Below, piece after piece: positions 52,271 to 60,945 of a DNA stretch of 64,000 nt; positions within the stretch are counted from its first letter, which is position 1; each line of letters opens with the position of its first letter. Under the pieces are notes generated by a model. It was not told the origin of the DNA, did no database searches, and saw nothing but the letters and a program-made list of their open reading frames with translations. Source of the stretch: Loktanella sp. 3ANDIMAR09 (GTDB lineage: Bacteria > Pseudomonadota > Alphaproteobacteria > Rhodobacterales > Rhodobacteraceae); assembly GCF_001420005.1 (NCBI RefSeq), contig NZ_LJAK01000006.1, forward strand, positions 124,001 through 188,000, read 5' to 3'. The position numbers and the translations under genes were made by a program.

Positions 52271-53080
52271 GTGGCGCATATCATCGTGGTCGGCAACGAA
52301 AAAGGCGGTGCTGGCAAATCGACCGTCGCCATGCACGTGGCAACGGCGCTGGCGCGGATGGGGCACCGGGTCGGGACGCTGGACCTGGACATGCGGCAGA
52401 AATCGCTGGGCCGCTACATGCTGAACCGGCAGACATTCCTGCGCGACGAAGGCCTTGATCTGCCCTCGCCCACCTATGCGGAATTGCCCGAAATCGACCA
52501 GGCCAGCCTGGGACCGAACGAAAACATCTATGACCACCGCCTGTCCAAGGCCGTCGCCGGACTGGAACCCACATCGGATTTCATCCTGATCGACTGCCCC
52601 GGCAGTCACACCCGGCTGAGCCAGGTTGCCCATTCGCTGGCCGATACGCTGCTGACGCCGCTGAACGACAGTTTCGTCGATTTCGACCTGCTGGCGCATG
52701 TCGATACCGCTGGCGAACAGATCACCGGGCCATCGGTCTATTCGGAAATGGTATGGAACGCGCGGCAGTTGCGCGCGCAGGCCGGCCTGTCGCCCATCGA
52801 CTGGATCGTGGCGCGCAACCGTGTCGGTGCCCAGCAGATGGTCAACAAGGACAAGATGGAACGCGTGATCGAAAAACTGGCCAAGCGGATCGGTTTCCGC
52901 ATTGCGCCCGGTTTCAACGAGCGCGTCATTTTCCGCGAATTGTTCCCCCGTGGTCTGACCCTGCTGGATCTGCGCGACATCGGGGTCAAGAACCTGAACA
53001 TCTCGAACGTGGCCGCCCGTCAGGAATTGCGCGAGCTGATCAAGGCGCTGAACCTGCCCGGTGTCACGGCGGATTTCTAG
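52271..53080 (+). CDS. mipZ: Division-plane positioning ATPase MipZ
   Basis: A ParA-superfamily ATPase (269 aa) that forms a gradient from the ParB-marked pole and blocks FtsZ assembly there. The deviant Walker A is VVGNEKGGAGKST (residues 6-18). MipZ-specific stretches are LLTPLNDSFVDFDLLAHVD, PSVYSEMVWNARQLRAQ, LAKRIGFRIAPGFNERVIFR and ELFPRGLTLLDL, which align by eye with Caulobacter MipZ. I chose the GTG at 52271 (GAGGG upstream); an ATG nine codons earlier is possible. The absence of a parB neighbour fits MipZ rather than a plasmid ParA. Confidence 0.93.
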   Translation: MAHIIVVGNEKGGAGKSTVAMHVATALARMGHRVGTLDLDMRQKSLGRYMLNRQTFLRDEGLDLPSPTYAELPEIDQASLGPNENIYDHRLSKAVAGLEPTSDFILIDCPGSHTRLSQVAHSLADTLLTPLNDSFVDFDLLAHVDTAGEQITGPSVYSEMVWNARQLRAQAGLSPIDWIVARNRVGAQQMVNKDKMERVIEKLAKRIGFRIAPGFNERVIFRELFPRGLTLLDLRDIGVKNLNISNVAARQELRELIKALNLPGVTADF

Positions 53081-53889
53081 GCGTTCAGAAACGCGGCCAC
53101 GTCAGACAGCAGGATGCGCGCCTCTGGCAAGGTATCCGGCCAGATATGCCACATGTGAAACAGGTCCGGCACGGTGCGCAATGTCACCTCGGCCCCGGCA
53201 AGTGCAGCCGCATGCGCAAGCAGCAGGCTGTCGTCCAGCAGGACTTCTGACAGGCTGACGGACATCAGCGTGGGCGGCATTTTCGACAGGTCCCCAAGGA
53301 GTGGGGACACCTCTGGGTCGTGCGGATCACGGTCGCCAAAGGCCATATGGGCCAGTGCCGCATCCTGTGCATCATCATTCATCAGATCGCTGTCACTGTT
53401 ACGCGTCCGCGTGGTGCTGGCACCGCTGCGATCGGTGTTGGGCGACAGCAGCGCCATGCGCGGAATGTCAGCACCCGACTGGGCCGACACCAGCGCCAGA
53501 TGACCGCCCGCACTGTCACCCACCACCCGTGCCCCCGGCAGCGCATCCAGCACCTGCCGGGCGGCCTCGCGGATCGCGGGCCAGCCGAACTGCGGGGCCA
53601 GCGGGTAATCCGGCACGAACACGCGCGCACCGGTCAGACCCGCCAGATAGCTGGCGCAGCCCGCATGGGTGTCGGACCCGCCAAAGACATATCCCCCGCC
53701 GTGAAACCAGACGATCGGGTCCGGTCCCTGCCCGAACCAGCGGCCACGACACCCCCCGACCGTCTCGGTCGGGGGCAGATCCTGCGGATCGGGCCAGCGG
53801 CACAGCCGCACAAAGGCCGCGCGCATTTCGTCAGGCGAACCCGTGACCGGTGTGCGACCGATGTGCCTGACAACGGCGCTGAGCGACAT
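53077..53889 (-). CDS. Alpha/beta hydrolase (HSL-type esterase)
   Basis: A 270-residue esterase with HGGGYVFGG at residues 63-71, nucleophile Ser126 in VGDSAGGHLALV and a probable catalytic His in LFHMWHIWPDT near the C-terminus. Its ATG overlaps the stop of the SDR gene upstream (TGATG), so the two act in one operon, perhaps on the same oxo-ester or hydroxy-ester compound. The 3' end overlaps mipZ by 4 bp. Confidence 0.9.
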   Translation of the reverse strand: MSLSAVVRHIGRTPVTGSPDEMRAAFVRLCRWPDPQDLPPTETVGGCRGRWFGQGPDPIVWFHGGGYVFGGSDTHAGCASYLAGLTGARVFVPDYPLAPQFGWPAIREAARQVLDALPGARVVGDSAGGHLALVSAQSGADIPRMALLSPNTDRSGASTTRTRNSDSDLMNDDAQDAALAHMAFGDRDPHDPEVSPLLGDLSKMPPTLMSVSLSEVLLDDSLLLAHAAALAGAEVTLRTVPDLFHMWHIWPDTLPEARILLSDVAAFLNA

Positions 53890-54671
53890 CAGACGTTGAT
53901 GGAGCCGACAGCCCCACCGTCCACACGGTAGTTCGACCCCGTCACGAAGGACGCCAGTTCAGAACAGAGGAACGCGATGACCGGGGCCACTTCCTGAGGT
54001 TTGCCGCGACGTTCGAGAACCAGGTAGGGGCGTTCCTCGCGCAGGAAACTGTGTACGGCCTCGTCAAAGCTGACGCCCTTTTCCTCGGACCGTTTTTCCA
54101 TCATGCCATCGGTCATGGGTGTCTCGATGAACGCAGGGGCCACGCAATTGACCATCAGACCCTTGCCGGAATGCTGCATGGCGACGGATTTGGCAAAGCT
54201 GAGCAGTGCCGATTTCGACGCATTATAGACCGTTTCGTCCGGATAGGGCTGGGCCACGTTTTCGGAGGTGATGAAAACCACACGCCCCCAGCCACGGTCG
54301 ATCATCGGCGGGCACAGGTGCCGCGCCAGACGCACGCCGGACAGAAAATCAATGTTCAGCGCGTCGGACCATTCTTCCTCGCTCATGGTCAGCGGATCGC
54401 CCTTGCCGCCGGTCACACCGGCCGCGTGAACGACGATATCGAACCCTGTGCCTGCCTTTTCGACGAACGCGGCGACGCCTTCAACGCTGGACAGATCACC
54501 CGCGATGCCGGTGACCTCCAGCTCTTCGGCCGTTCGGGCCACCTGATCGGCATCCAGATCGGACAGCGTGATGACGGCCCCCGCATCCTTGAGAAGTTTG
54601 ATCGTCTCGACACCGATGCCGCCGGTGCCACCGGTGACGAGTGCTTTTTTGCCTTTGATACCCAGATCCAT
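53889..54671 (-). CDS. Short-chain dehydrogenase/reductase
   Basis: A 260-residue classical SDR. The cofactor site is TGGTGGIG (13-20), NAG is replaced by HAAG (82-85), and the catalytic Ser136, Tyr149 and Lys153 are in FITSENVAQPYPDETVYNASK. Asp38-Leu-Asp40 after the second strand favours NAD+. The ATG at 54671 follows AGGAG; the longer frame is not supported. It is coupled to the esterase gene. Substrate unknown. Confidence 0.92.
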   Translation of the reverse strand: MDLGIKGKKALVTGGTGGIGVETIKLLKDAGAVITLSDLDADQVARTAEELEVTGIAGDLSSVEGVAAFVEKAGTGFDIVVHAAGVTGGKGDPLTMSEEEWSDALNIDFLSGVRLARHLCPPMIDRGWGRVVFITSENVAQPYPDETVYNASKSALLSFAKSVAMQHSGKGLMVNCVAPAFIETPMTDGMMEKRSEEKGVSFDEAVHSFLREERPYLVLERRGKPQEVAPVIAFLCSELASFVTGSNYRVDGGAVGSINV

Positions 54672-54807
54672 AGGATGCTCCTGTGTGTATGTGTCGTCAT
54701 CCAACAGGGGCCGGGGGCATTGTGTTCCTTGCAAACATGTCGCGCACCGACTGCGGAACCATCAGTCGTGCCCAAAGGTTGGTTTGCGCAATGAATGAAA
54801 GCTGCAC

Positions 54808-56355
54808 ATGACAGACACCTTTGGGCATCGCCCGCCCGCCCCCGCGATCTATCAGATCTATCCACGGTCATTTCAGGACACGACAGGCAGCGGGGTGGGC
54901 GATCTGGCGGGCATCACGCAGCGGCTGGACTACGTGGCGGGCCTGGGTGTGGACGCGATCTGGCTGTCGCCGATCTATGTGTCACCCATGGTGGACGGCG
55001 GCTATGACATCATCGACCACAGTGCGATTGACCCGCGGTTCGGCACGCTGGACGATTTCGATGCGCTGGTGGCCAAGGCGCATGATCTGGGCCTTGCGGT
55101 CTATATGGATCAGGTTCTGAACCATACCTCGGATCAATGTCCGTGGTTTCAGGATGCCATCGCCGGTGACGCGGCCAAGGCGGACTGGTATCTGTGGCGC
55201 GACCCCAAGCCCGATGGCAGCCCACCCAATAATTGGCTGTCGCAGTTCGGCCTGCCCGGCTGGCATTGGAACCACAAGCGGCGTCAGTACTACTATGCAC
55301 AGTTCACTGCATCCCAACCCAGCCTGAACCTGCGCAATCCCGACGTGCAGGCGACGATCGCCCGGCAGATGCAAGGGTGGCGCGACCGGGGGGTCGATGG
55401 TTTCCGATTCGATGTGGTGACATCCTTCCTGTGGGACGAGAGCCTCAAGGACAATCCGCCTGCCACACCTGAGGTGCAGGACAAGGTGTCAGGCGAGAAT
55501 TTCAACCCCTACACCTATCAGGATCATACCTATGACATGCTGCCCGGCGATGGAGCTGCCTATGCGCAAAACCTGCGCAAATGGACCGGCGACGACGCCT
55601 ATCTGTTTGGCGAAAACACATCCGGCAACCAGTCCGTCGCCTTGGCCATGGCGTTTTCCGAACCCGGCCGCCTGAACGCGACCTATATCACCGACATGCC
55701 CGAGGGGCGCGGCAGTCCTGCGACCTTTGCCGATCTGATCGCGCGGGGGGCCGATTTTCAGCGCCTGCCCGGCTGGCTGTCCAGCCATGACCAACCCCGC
55801 CACGGGGCCGGAGATGCGTCCGATGCCGTGCTTGCCCTGCAAATGGCATTCCTGCCCGGACCGTGGATCATCTATCAGGGCGAGGAACTGGGACTGCCGC
55901 AACCTGACCTGTCACAGCACGAGGTCACGGACCCGCTGGACCTGCGCTATTGGCCGGATGGACCGGGCCGTGAAGGCGCGCGTGTTCCGGTGCCCTGGAA
56001 CGCCGACGATGAATGGTTCGGATTTACCGACGACTGCCCCTGGCTGCCGATGCGCTGGGACCGTGATGCGTTGCGCCGCGCCTGGGCCGATGGGGGCATG
56101 GTCGATTTCTATCGCCGCATCATCGCCCTGCGTCGGGACCTGAACTGGGCAGAGGCCGAAATCACCGACGTCACGCTGGAGGGTGACGTTTTTGACATGA
56201 CGATCACCACCGGGGACGCTGTCCGCTATCGCGGGATATTCACCCATGGTGCTGCCGGCCCCGCGGACAGGCCGCGGAGCGATGCCTTGATCAGCGCAGA
56301 GGGCGTGGCACCCGATGCGGCAGGCTGGTCTGGCGGCGTCTGGCGGCTGTCGTAG
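54808..56355 (+). CDS. GH13 alpha-glucosidase (oligo-1,6-glucosidase-like)
   Basis: A 515-residue cytoplasmic glycosidase that should cleave terminal alpha-glucosyl bonds, as in maltose, isomaltose or sucrose. The family regions are readable: region I DQVLNHTSD (101-109), region II GFRFDVVTS with nucleophile Asp202, region III YLFGENTSG with acid/base Glu269, and region IV SSHDQPRH with His327-Asp328. No transporter or regulator gene is beside it. Its 3' end overlaps the convergent SDR gene by 65 bp. Confidence 0.93.
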   Translation: MTDTFGHRPPAPAIYQIYPRSFQDTTGSGVGDLAGITQRLDYVAGLGVDAIWLSPIYVSPMVDGGYDIIDHSAIDPRFGTLDDFDALVAKAHDLGLAVYMDQVLNHTSDQCPWFQDAIAGDAAKADWYLWRDPKPDGSPPNNWLSQFGLPGWHWNHKRRQYYYAQFTASQPSLNLRNPDVQATIARQMQGWRDRGVDGFRFDVVTSFLWDESLKDNPPATPEVQDKVSGENFNPYTYQDHTYDMLPGDGAAYAQNLRKWTGDDAYLFGENTSGNQSVALAMAFSEPGRLNATYITDMPEGRGSPATFADLIARGADFQRLPGWLSSHDQPRHGAGDASDAVLALQMAFLPGPWIIYQGEELGLPQPDLSQHEVTDPLDLRYWPDGPGREGARVPVPWNADDEWFGFTDDCPWLPMRWDRDALRRAWADGGMVDFYRRIIALRRDLNWAEAEITDVTLEGDVFDMTITTGDAVRYRGIFTHGAAGPADRPRSDALISAEGVAPDAAGWSGGVWRLS

Positions 56356-57310
56356 CCACCAGCGCCCCCAAGCCAAAAGCTGCGGCAACGATACCGCCAG
56401 CGATGACCTTGCGCGCACGGTCGGCGTCCACCGTCAGCGCCGTGGGGGCAACATCGCCGTCGAAATCACCGGTCGCAGACCCCGGCCGCGCCACAGGCTC
56501 ATGCAGGTTGTCGGCATCCGCGGTGGCCCACGCAGGTTGATCGGATTTCTGCATCTCGATCCCGTTGCGGGACAAGCGACGGTCGATATAGCCCGGCAGG
56601 AGCATGTCACCGAAAACCAGTTTCAGCACCGATGTGCCGACCAGAACCTCGCGCAGGTTGCCGTCGATCGCCTTGAGCACGGCACGGGCCGCGACATCGG
56701 GATGATAGACCGGCGGTGCAGGCTGGGGTTTCATGTCCAGATCGTTGCGCGCCCATTCAAACTGGGGTGTATCCATCGCAGGAAGCTGGACCAGCGACAG
56801 GTGCAGATCAGGCCGATCCTGCATCAATTCGGACCGGACCGCGCCGGCAAAACCGTTGATCGCATGTTTCGCCGCCACATAGGCCGCCTGACCCGGCACG
56901 GGGCGGTAGGCCAGCCCAGAGCCGACGTGGACGATATTGCCATGCTGCATATGGGTCAGCGCCAGCCGTGTGCCATTCACCTGACCCAGAAACGTGGTGC
57001 GGATGATCTTGTCGAAATCGGCCACGGGAAGGTCTGCGAATTTGCAAAATGCCGTGCTCATCGCGCAATTGACCCAGACGACGGGCGCACGATCCGCGAC
57101 CAGCGTCGCGACCGCATCCGTCAGGGCCGTTGCATCACCCACGTCAGCACTGGCGGTCTTGATCCGACCCTGCGGGTGCGCGCGGCGCAGCCCGTCCAGC
57201 CTGTCGCCACCCCTGGCGATGACACCGACCGTCATCCCCCGCGCCACAAGCGCATCAACGACAGCCCGCCCGACCCCGGCGGTTCCGCCCAAAACGATTG
57301 CGTCTGTCAT
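56291..57310 (-). CDS. Short-chain dehydrogenase with C-terminal membrane anchor
   Basis: A 339-residue SDR: cofactor motif GGTAGVGRAV (about 8-17), then NCAMS in place of NNAG, and the active site VHVGSGLAYRPVPGQAAYVA AKHA with Ser, Tyr and Lys. A C-terminal extension past residue 240 ends in one hydrophobic segment (KVIAGGIVAAAFGLGALVAT, about 300-320) and a basic tail, so the enzyme is probably membrane-bound. Start at ATG 57310 behind CAGGAGAG. The last 65 bp are shared antisense with the glucosidase gene. It lies next to the DUF4394 gene, but a terminator separates them. Confidence 0.9.
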   Translation of the reverse strand: MTDAIVLGGTAGVGRAVVDALVARGMTVGVIARGGDRLDGLRRAHPQGRIKTASADVGDATALTDAVATLVADRAPVVWVNCAMSTAFCKFADLPVADFDKIIRTTFLGQVNGTRLALTHMQHGNIVHVGSGLAYRPVPGQAAYVAAKHAINGFAGAVRSELMQDRPDLHLSLVQLPAMDTPQFEWARNDLDMKPQPAPPVYHPDVAARAVLKAIDGNLREVLVGTSVLKLVFGDMLLPGYIDRRLSRNGIEMQKSDQPAWATADADNLHEPVARPGSATGDFDGDVAPTALTVDADRARKVIAGGIVAAAFGLGALVATTAARRRQTSLPHRVPRPLR

Positions 57311-57423
57311 CACACTCTCCTGATCCGTGCGCGGGATGCGCGTTCAGGGATAGAAGTCCCGCCATCCGCCACAGGTTCCGCGACCATTGTCCCCTTCGCA
57401 CCTGCCGCAAGCCGTCCGCGCAT

Positions 57424-57452
57424 AAAAAAAGCGCGACCCCGAAGGGCCGCGC
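57424..57452 (-). terminator. Rho-independent terminator after the DUF4394 gene
   Basis: On the minus strand, GCGCGGCCC-TTCG-GGGTCGCGC (one G-T pair) is followed by seven T residues. It ends the DUF4394 transcript before the SDR gene. Confidence 0.9.
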
Positions 57453-57477
57453 CTCTCTGCCGCAATGCGTATTGGGG

Positions 57478-58260
57478 TTACATCGCGGGCAGAACGGTGA
57501 CGTCGCGGATTTCGCCGTCAACACCTTCGATCATGCCGACGCTCGTCGCGGCACCCGTCGCCAGATCAACGGTATACAGCGTGTTGCCGTTCACCAGGAA
57601 CGCGGTGTTTTCCAGCTCTGCCGTGGTCTGGACGTCAAAGGCATAGGCCTGCGCAGGCGCATCAAGGCCAAGCTTGCCGATGGCCGACAATGTTCCGTCG
57701 TTGGGCGAGGTCTGCTGGATCAGCCCCGCAATCGTCGCGTCGATGTCATACATCGCGGTGGATTCCGGCTGACCGTAGCTGTTGATATAGGCAGCGGCCA
57801 CAATATCAGGGGTTTCGCCCATGTGCATGTCGCCTTCGACCCAATCCAGGCTGCCGTCGACCGTGACCTCACCGGTGTCGACATTGACACGGTGGTTGGT
57901 GGTATCGGTCATGAAACGCAGACGATCGGCGGCCGGGTTGAAATCGACGATGACCTGCGAATCCGCAACAGGCAGCGGCGTGTCCATCGTGGACATCTCG
58001 GTGGCCTCGCCGGTGGCGGTGTCGATGCTGACGATGGTCATGTCTGGGGTCACGCCGACGACGGTGTTGTTGGACGGACGCAGGTCGATGCCCAGCAGGC
58101 TGTCGACGCCGGTCACATCCATCGTGCCGGACACAGCCAGCGTTTCGGTGTCGAACATCACCAGCGTCTTGTCACCGACCAGACCCAGGGCCGGGGCGGC
58201 CACCGCGGCAGTTGCAGACAAAGCAATGGCAGAGGTGGAAAGTGCGAGAATACGGAACAT
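57478..58260 (-). CDS. Exported DUF4394 protein
   Basis: A 260-residue secreted or periplasmic protein with a signal peptide (MFRILALSTSAIALSATAAV, cleavage near residue 22). The mature part is DUF4394: repeated beta segments such as GDKTLVMFDTETLAVSGTM, LGIDLRPSNNTVVGVT, PAADRLRFMTDTTNHRVN and NTLYTVDLATG, suggesting a beta-propeller-like fold. It is low in pI and has no cysteine. It is head to head with the ECF sigma gene and carries the same promoter signal, so it is a likely member of that regulon. Confidence 0.9.
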   Translation of the reverse strand: MFRILALSTSAIALSATAAVAAPALGLVGDKTLVMFDTETLAVSGTMDVTGVDSLLGIDLRPSNNTVVGVTPDMTIVSIDTATGEATEMSTMDTPLPVADSQVIVDFNPAADRLRFMTDTTNHRVNVDTGEVTVDGSLDWVEGDMHMGETPDIVAAAYINSYGQPESTAMYDIDATIAGLIQQTSPNDGTLSAIGKLGLDAPAQAYAFDVQTTAELENTAFLVNGNTLYTVDLATGAATSVGMIEGVDGEIRDVTVLPAM

Positions 58261-58315
58261 GGAAATCTCCTGTTGATCGTTTCACAGACAGCGTGTTTGC
58301 CGTCCTTGCCCTGAA

Positions 58316-58341
58316 GACACGGCAGATCGCCAAACGGATGC
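58316..58341 (-). promoter_or_regulatory. Probable ECF sigma promoter of the DUF4394 gene
   Basis: On the minus strand, GCATCC (58341-58336) and CGTGTC (58321-58316) are separated by exactly 14 bases, 55 bp before the DUF4394 ATG. The identical two-box pattern and spacing occurs on the other strand before the sigma factor gene. Confidence 0.7.
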
Positions 58342-58353
58342 AAAGAAGCATAA

Positions 58354-58368
58354 GAAATTTCAAATTTC
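58354..58368. promoter_or_regulatory. Palindrome between the two ECF promoters
   Basis: GAAATTT-C-AAATTTC is a perfect 7-bp inverted repeat in the AT-rich middle of the divergent region. It could bind a dimeric regulator affecting both promoters. Confidence 0.35.
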
Positions 58369-58439
58369 TCACAGGACACTGATTATAAATGGTTTTATTC
58401 AGAAAATTTTTTGATCCACGTGGTTTGGCCCCCTTGCCT

Positions 58440-58465
58440 GCATCCAAAGCAAAGTTTCGCGTGTC
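58440..58465 (+). promoter_or_regulatory. Probable ECF sigma promoter of the sigma/anti-sigma operon
   Basis: GCATCC (58440-58445) and CGTGTC (58460-58465) with a 14-base spacer, 21 bp before the ATG at 58487. The match to the signal on the opposite strand indicates autoregulation by the encoded sigma factor. Confidence 0.7.
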
Positions 58466-58486
58466 ACCCTCTCAATAGGAGAGACG

Positions 58487-59134
58487 ATGTTGCAACTGGC
58501 CCCGAACCCACCGACATTCGGCATGAACATGACATACAGGCAGCACCCACCTGCGGGCAGGGCGCGCGATAGGATGACAGACGTGACCGACAGGACAGCG
58601 CAACTGCGCGATGCTCTCAGACAATGCGCGGCCAAAAATGATGCGGGCCTTGCACAGATCCTGAATATAGAGGGGCCGCAACTGCTGGGTGTCGCCACCC
58701 GCATTCTGGGCCGCCGCGATCTGGCAGAGGATGCGCTACAGGATGCGATGGTGCAGATCTGGCGCAAGGCGCACCAGTTTTCCGACACCAGTGGTTCGGC
58801 GCGCGGCTGGATCTACGCGATCGTCCGCAACAGGTGTCTGAACATCCTACGCGACGGCAAACGGCTGAGCCTGATGACACCAGAGGACCTTGCGACCATG
58901 CAAGAGGCCCGGCAAGGCATCGACCCCACGCAGGATTGGGAAATCCTTGCCAGCGGGTCAAAGTTGCAGAACTGTTTGCGGGGACTCGAGGACAAGAACA
59001 GAGAGGCCATTCTGCTGGCCTACGTCGGCGGTTACAGCCACGGCGAAATCGCAGCAAAACAGGATGTCCCGCTAGGCACGACGAAATCGTGGATCCGCCG
59101 TGGTCTGACATCCCTCAAGGAGTGCCTTGCATGA
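58487..59134 (+). CDS. ECF RNA polymerase sigma factor
   Basis: A 215-residue group-4 sigma factor. Region 2 is seen in GPQLLGVATRILGRRDLAED followed by ALQDAMVQIWRKAHQF, and region 4 in AILLAYVGGYSHGEIAAKQD followed by VPLGTTKSWIRRGLTSLKE. I favour the ATG at 58487 because AGGAGA precedes it and the putative promoter ends just before; an ATG at 58574 would remove a poorly conserved 29-residue extension. It overlaps the anti-sigma gene by ATGA. The type resembles SigK-like factors paired with RskA-type anti-sigma proteins. Confidence 0.93.
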   Translation: MLQLAPNPPTFGMNMTYRQHPPAGRARDRMTDVTDRTAQLRDALRQCAAKNDAGLAQILNIEGPQLLGVATRILGRRDLAEDALQDAMVQIWRKAHQFSDTSGSARGWIYAIVRNRCLNILRDGKRLSLMTPEDLATMQEARQGIDPTQDWEILASGSKLQNCLRGLEDKNREAILLAYVGGYSHGEIAAKQDVPLGTTKSWIRRGLTSLKECLA

Positions 59135-59838
59135 CCACTTTGTCCGATGACCTGACCCTTTTGGCTGATGATTATGTTCTGGGCCTGCTCAGCGAAACCG
59201 AGGCAACGCTGATCGAGGAAATCATCCAGCGCGATCCGGAACTGGCCGCCCGCGTAGGACGGCTGCGTGACCAATTGCTGCCACTGGACTTGTCCGCCGT
59301 GCCGCAACCGGTCTCGCCGGACCTTATGGACGCAGTGCGCGCACAGCTGGCGGCGGCCACCCCTGCCCCCGCCCCCCTGTCGTCGCCGCAGCCCGCCAAC
59401 GATCCGCATCCGCCCCGCAGGTTCTGGCCTGCCGTTGCGGCGGCCAGCTTCGTGGGGCTGGGCCTGGGGTTCGGCGCAGGCTGGCAGACACCGGGACCGG
59501 ACCCGGTGGTGGTTGCCGTGTTGCTGGACGATGCAGGCAATCCGCAAGCGGTGATCGAGGATTACGGCAACGACACGGCTCAGGTCCGCTTTGTGGCCGA
59601 TATCACCGTGCCCGATGGTCAAAGCCTTCAGGCCTGGACGCTGCCTTCACCGGAAATCGGCGCGACATCACTGGGCGTTCTGGACGGCGCGCGCCCGGCG
59701 TTTCTGGATTTCGACGATCTGCCCAACCCCAATGGTCAGCAATTGTACGAAGTCACGCTGGAACCGCTGGGCGGATCACCGACCGGTCGCCCCACCGGGC
59801 CGATCATCGGCAAGGGCTTTGCCGCACTGCAAGGCTGA
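59131..59838 (+). CDS. RskA-type membrane anti-sigma factor
   Basis: A 235-residue protein with a cytoplasmic anti-sigma N-terminus (DDYVLGLLSETEATLIEEII, about 13-32), one membrane helix (FWPAVAAASFVGLGLGFGAG, about 97-116) and a periplasmic RskA-like domain (AQVRFVADITVPDGQSLQAW, YEVTLEPLGGSPTGRPTGPI). The zinc-binding HxxxCxxC motif is absent, so this is not a ChrR/ZAS type. It should hold the coupled sigma factor inactive until an envelope signal arrives. Confidence 0.92.
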   Translation: MTTLSDDLTLLADDYVLGLLSETEATLIEEIIQRDPELAARVGRLRDQLLPLDLSAVPQPVSPDLMDAVRAQLAAATPAPAPLSSPQPANDPHPPRRFWPAVAAASFVGLGLGFGAGWQTPGPDPVVVAVLLDDAGNPQAVIEDYGNDTAQVRFVADITVPDGQSLQAWTLPSPEIGATSLGVLDGARPAFLDFDDLPNPNGQQLYEVTLEPLGGSPTGRPTGPIIGKGFAALQG

Positions 59839-59852
59839 CATCAGGCCAGACG

Positions 59853-59894
59853 AAAAAAGGGGGCGCATCCCAACCGGATGCGCCACCCTTTTTT
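59853..59894. terminator. Bidirectional terminator between the anti-sigma gene and tal
   Basis: AAAAAAGGG plus GGCGCATCC pairs with GGATGCGCC plus CCCTTTTTT around CAACC (small bulge), with A and T runs on both sides. It suits the two convergent genes. Confidence 0.92.
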
Positions 59895-59912
59895 GTCGTG
59901 GCACAGCAGCGC

Positions 59913-60854
59913 TTACATGCGGTCGGCGATCACCTTGATCAGCTTTTGATGGTCCGCGTCGAAATTGCGGATACCTTCTGCCAGTTTTTCGGTGGCCATC
60001 GCGTCAGCGTTCATCTGCCAGCGGAACGTCGCCTCGTCCATCGCGACGGGGGCCACACCGCTGGCGTTCTCGGGCGACAGTACGCGCGGCAGATCGGCAG
60101 GGTCATTGGCCATCTCGTCCAGCAGGGCGGGCGCGATCGTCAGGTTGTCACAACCGGCCAGTGCCTTGATCTGGTCGGTGTTGCGGAATGATGCGCCCAT
60201 CACCACCGTGTCGATGCCGTTGGATTTGTAATAGTCATAGATGCCGCGCACGGATTTCACGCCCGGATCTTCGTCCGGGGCATAGCTGTCGCGGCCTTCG
60301 GCCTTTTTGTACCAATCGGTGATGCGCCCCACGAAGGGCGAAATCAAAAAGGCCTTGGCATCCGCACAGGCCACGGCCTGCGCCATGGAAAACAGCAGCG
60401 TCAGGTTGCAGTCGATTCCTTCGGCTTGCAGGATCTCGGCGGCCCGGATGCCTTCCCAGGTCGAGGCCAGCTTGATCAGCACCTTGTCCTTTGACACACC
60501 GCGGCGGTCGTATTCTGCGATGATATCGCGCGCACGAGCGACGGATTTATCCGTGTCGAACGACAGGCAGGCGTCCACTTCGGTCGATACGCGGCCCGGA
60601 ACCAATGCGGACAGTTCCGCACCCATCGCCACGGTCAGCACCTCGACCGCCTGTTCGGCTGTCAGCCCTGCCTTGCGGGCCGCGTCAAGTTCACGCGAAA
60701 CCAGATCCTCTGATGCAGGATCGGTCAGCGCCTTGAGCACCAATGACGGGTTGGTCGTGCAGTCGACGGGTTCGTATTTCTTGACCGCCGCGACCTCGCC
60801 GGTATCGGCAACGACGGTCGTCATCTCGCGGAGCTGGTCCAACACGTTCGTCAT
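59913..60854 (-). CDS. tal: Transaldolase
   Basis: A 313-residue enzyme of the non-oxidative pentose-phosphate pathway that moves a dihydroxyacetone unit between sugar phosphates. Schiff-base Lys128 is in KVLIKLASTWEG, and the family start VDCTTNPSLVLKA and RITDWYKKAEG are present. The size is that of the TalB class rather than the short 215-aa type. I chose the ATG at 60854 (AAGGA upstream) over one three codons earlier. It lies downstream of the YhaN-like gene on the same strand. Confidence 0.96.
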   Translation of the reverse strand: MTNVLDQLREMTTVVADTGEVAAVKKYEPVDCTTNPSLVLKALTDPASEDLVSRELDAARKAGLTAEQAVEVLTVAMGAELSALVPGRVSTEVDACLSFDTDKSVARARDIIAEYDRRGVSKDKVLIKLASTWEGIRAAEILQAEGIDCNLTLLFSMAQAVACADAKAFLISPFVGRITDWYKKAEGRDSYAPDEDPGVKSVRGIYDYYKSNGIDTVVMGASFRNTDQIKALAGCDNLTIAPALLDEMANDPADLPRVLSPENASGVAPVAMDEATFRWQMNADAMATEKLAEGIRNFDADHQKLIKVIADRM

Positions 60855-60945
60855 GATTTGCATCCTTTATCCAATGGATCTTTGTTGTGCGCAGTATTCC
60901 CCGAACCGCAGCGGCATGCCACCCGATAGTCGGGCGGGTGAACCG

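Noticed and set aside
52271-53080. Plasmid or chromosomal ParA partition gene
   Set aside because: The protein carries MipZ-specific stretches and there is no parB or parS site nearby.
57311-57360. ECF promoter signal upstream of the membrane-anchored SDR gene
   Set aside because: A GCATCC is present on the minus strand at about 26 bp from the start, but no CGTGTC follows at 14 bases.
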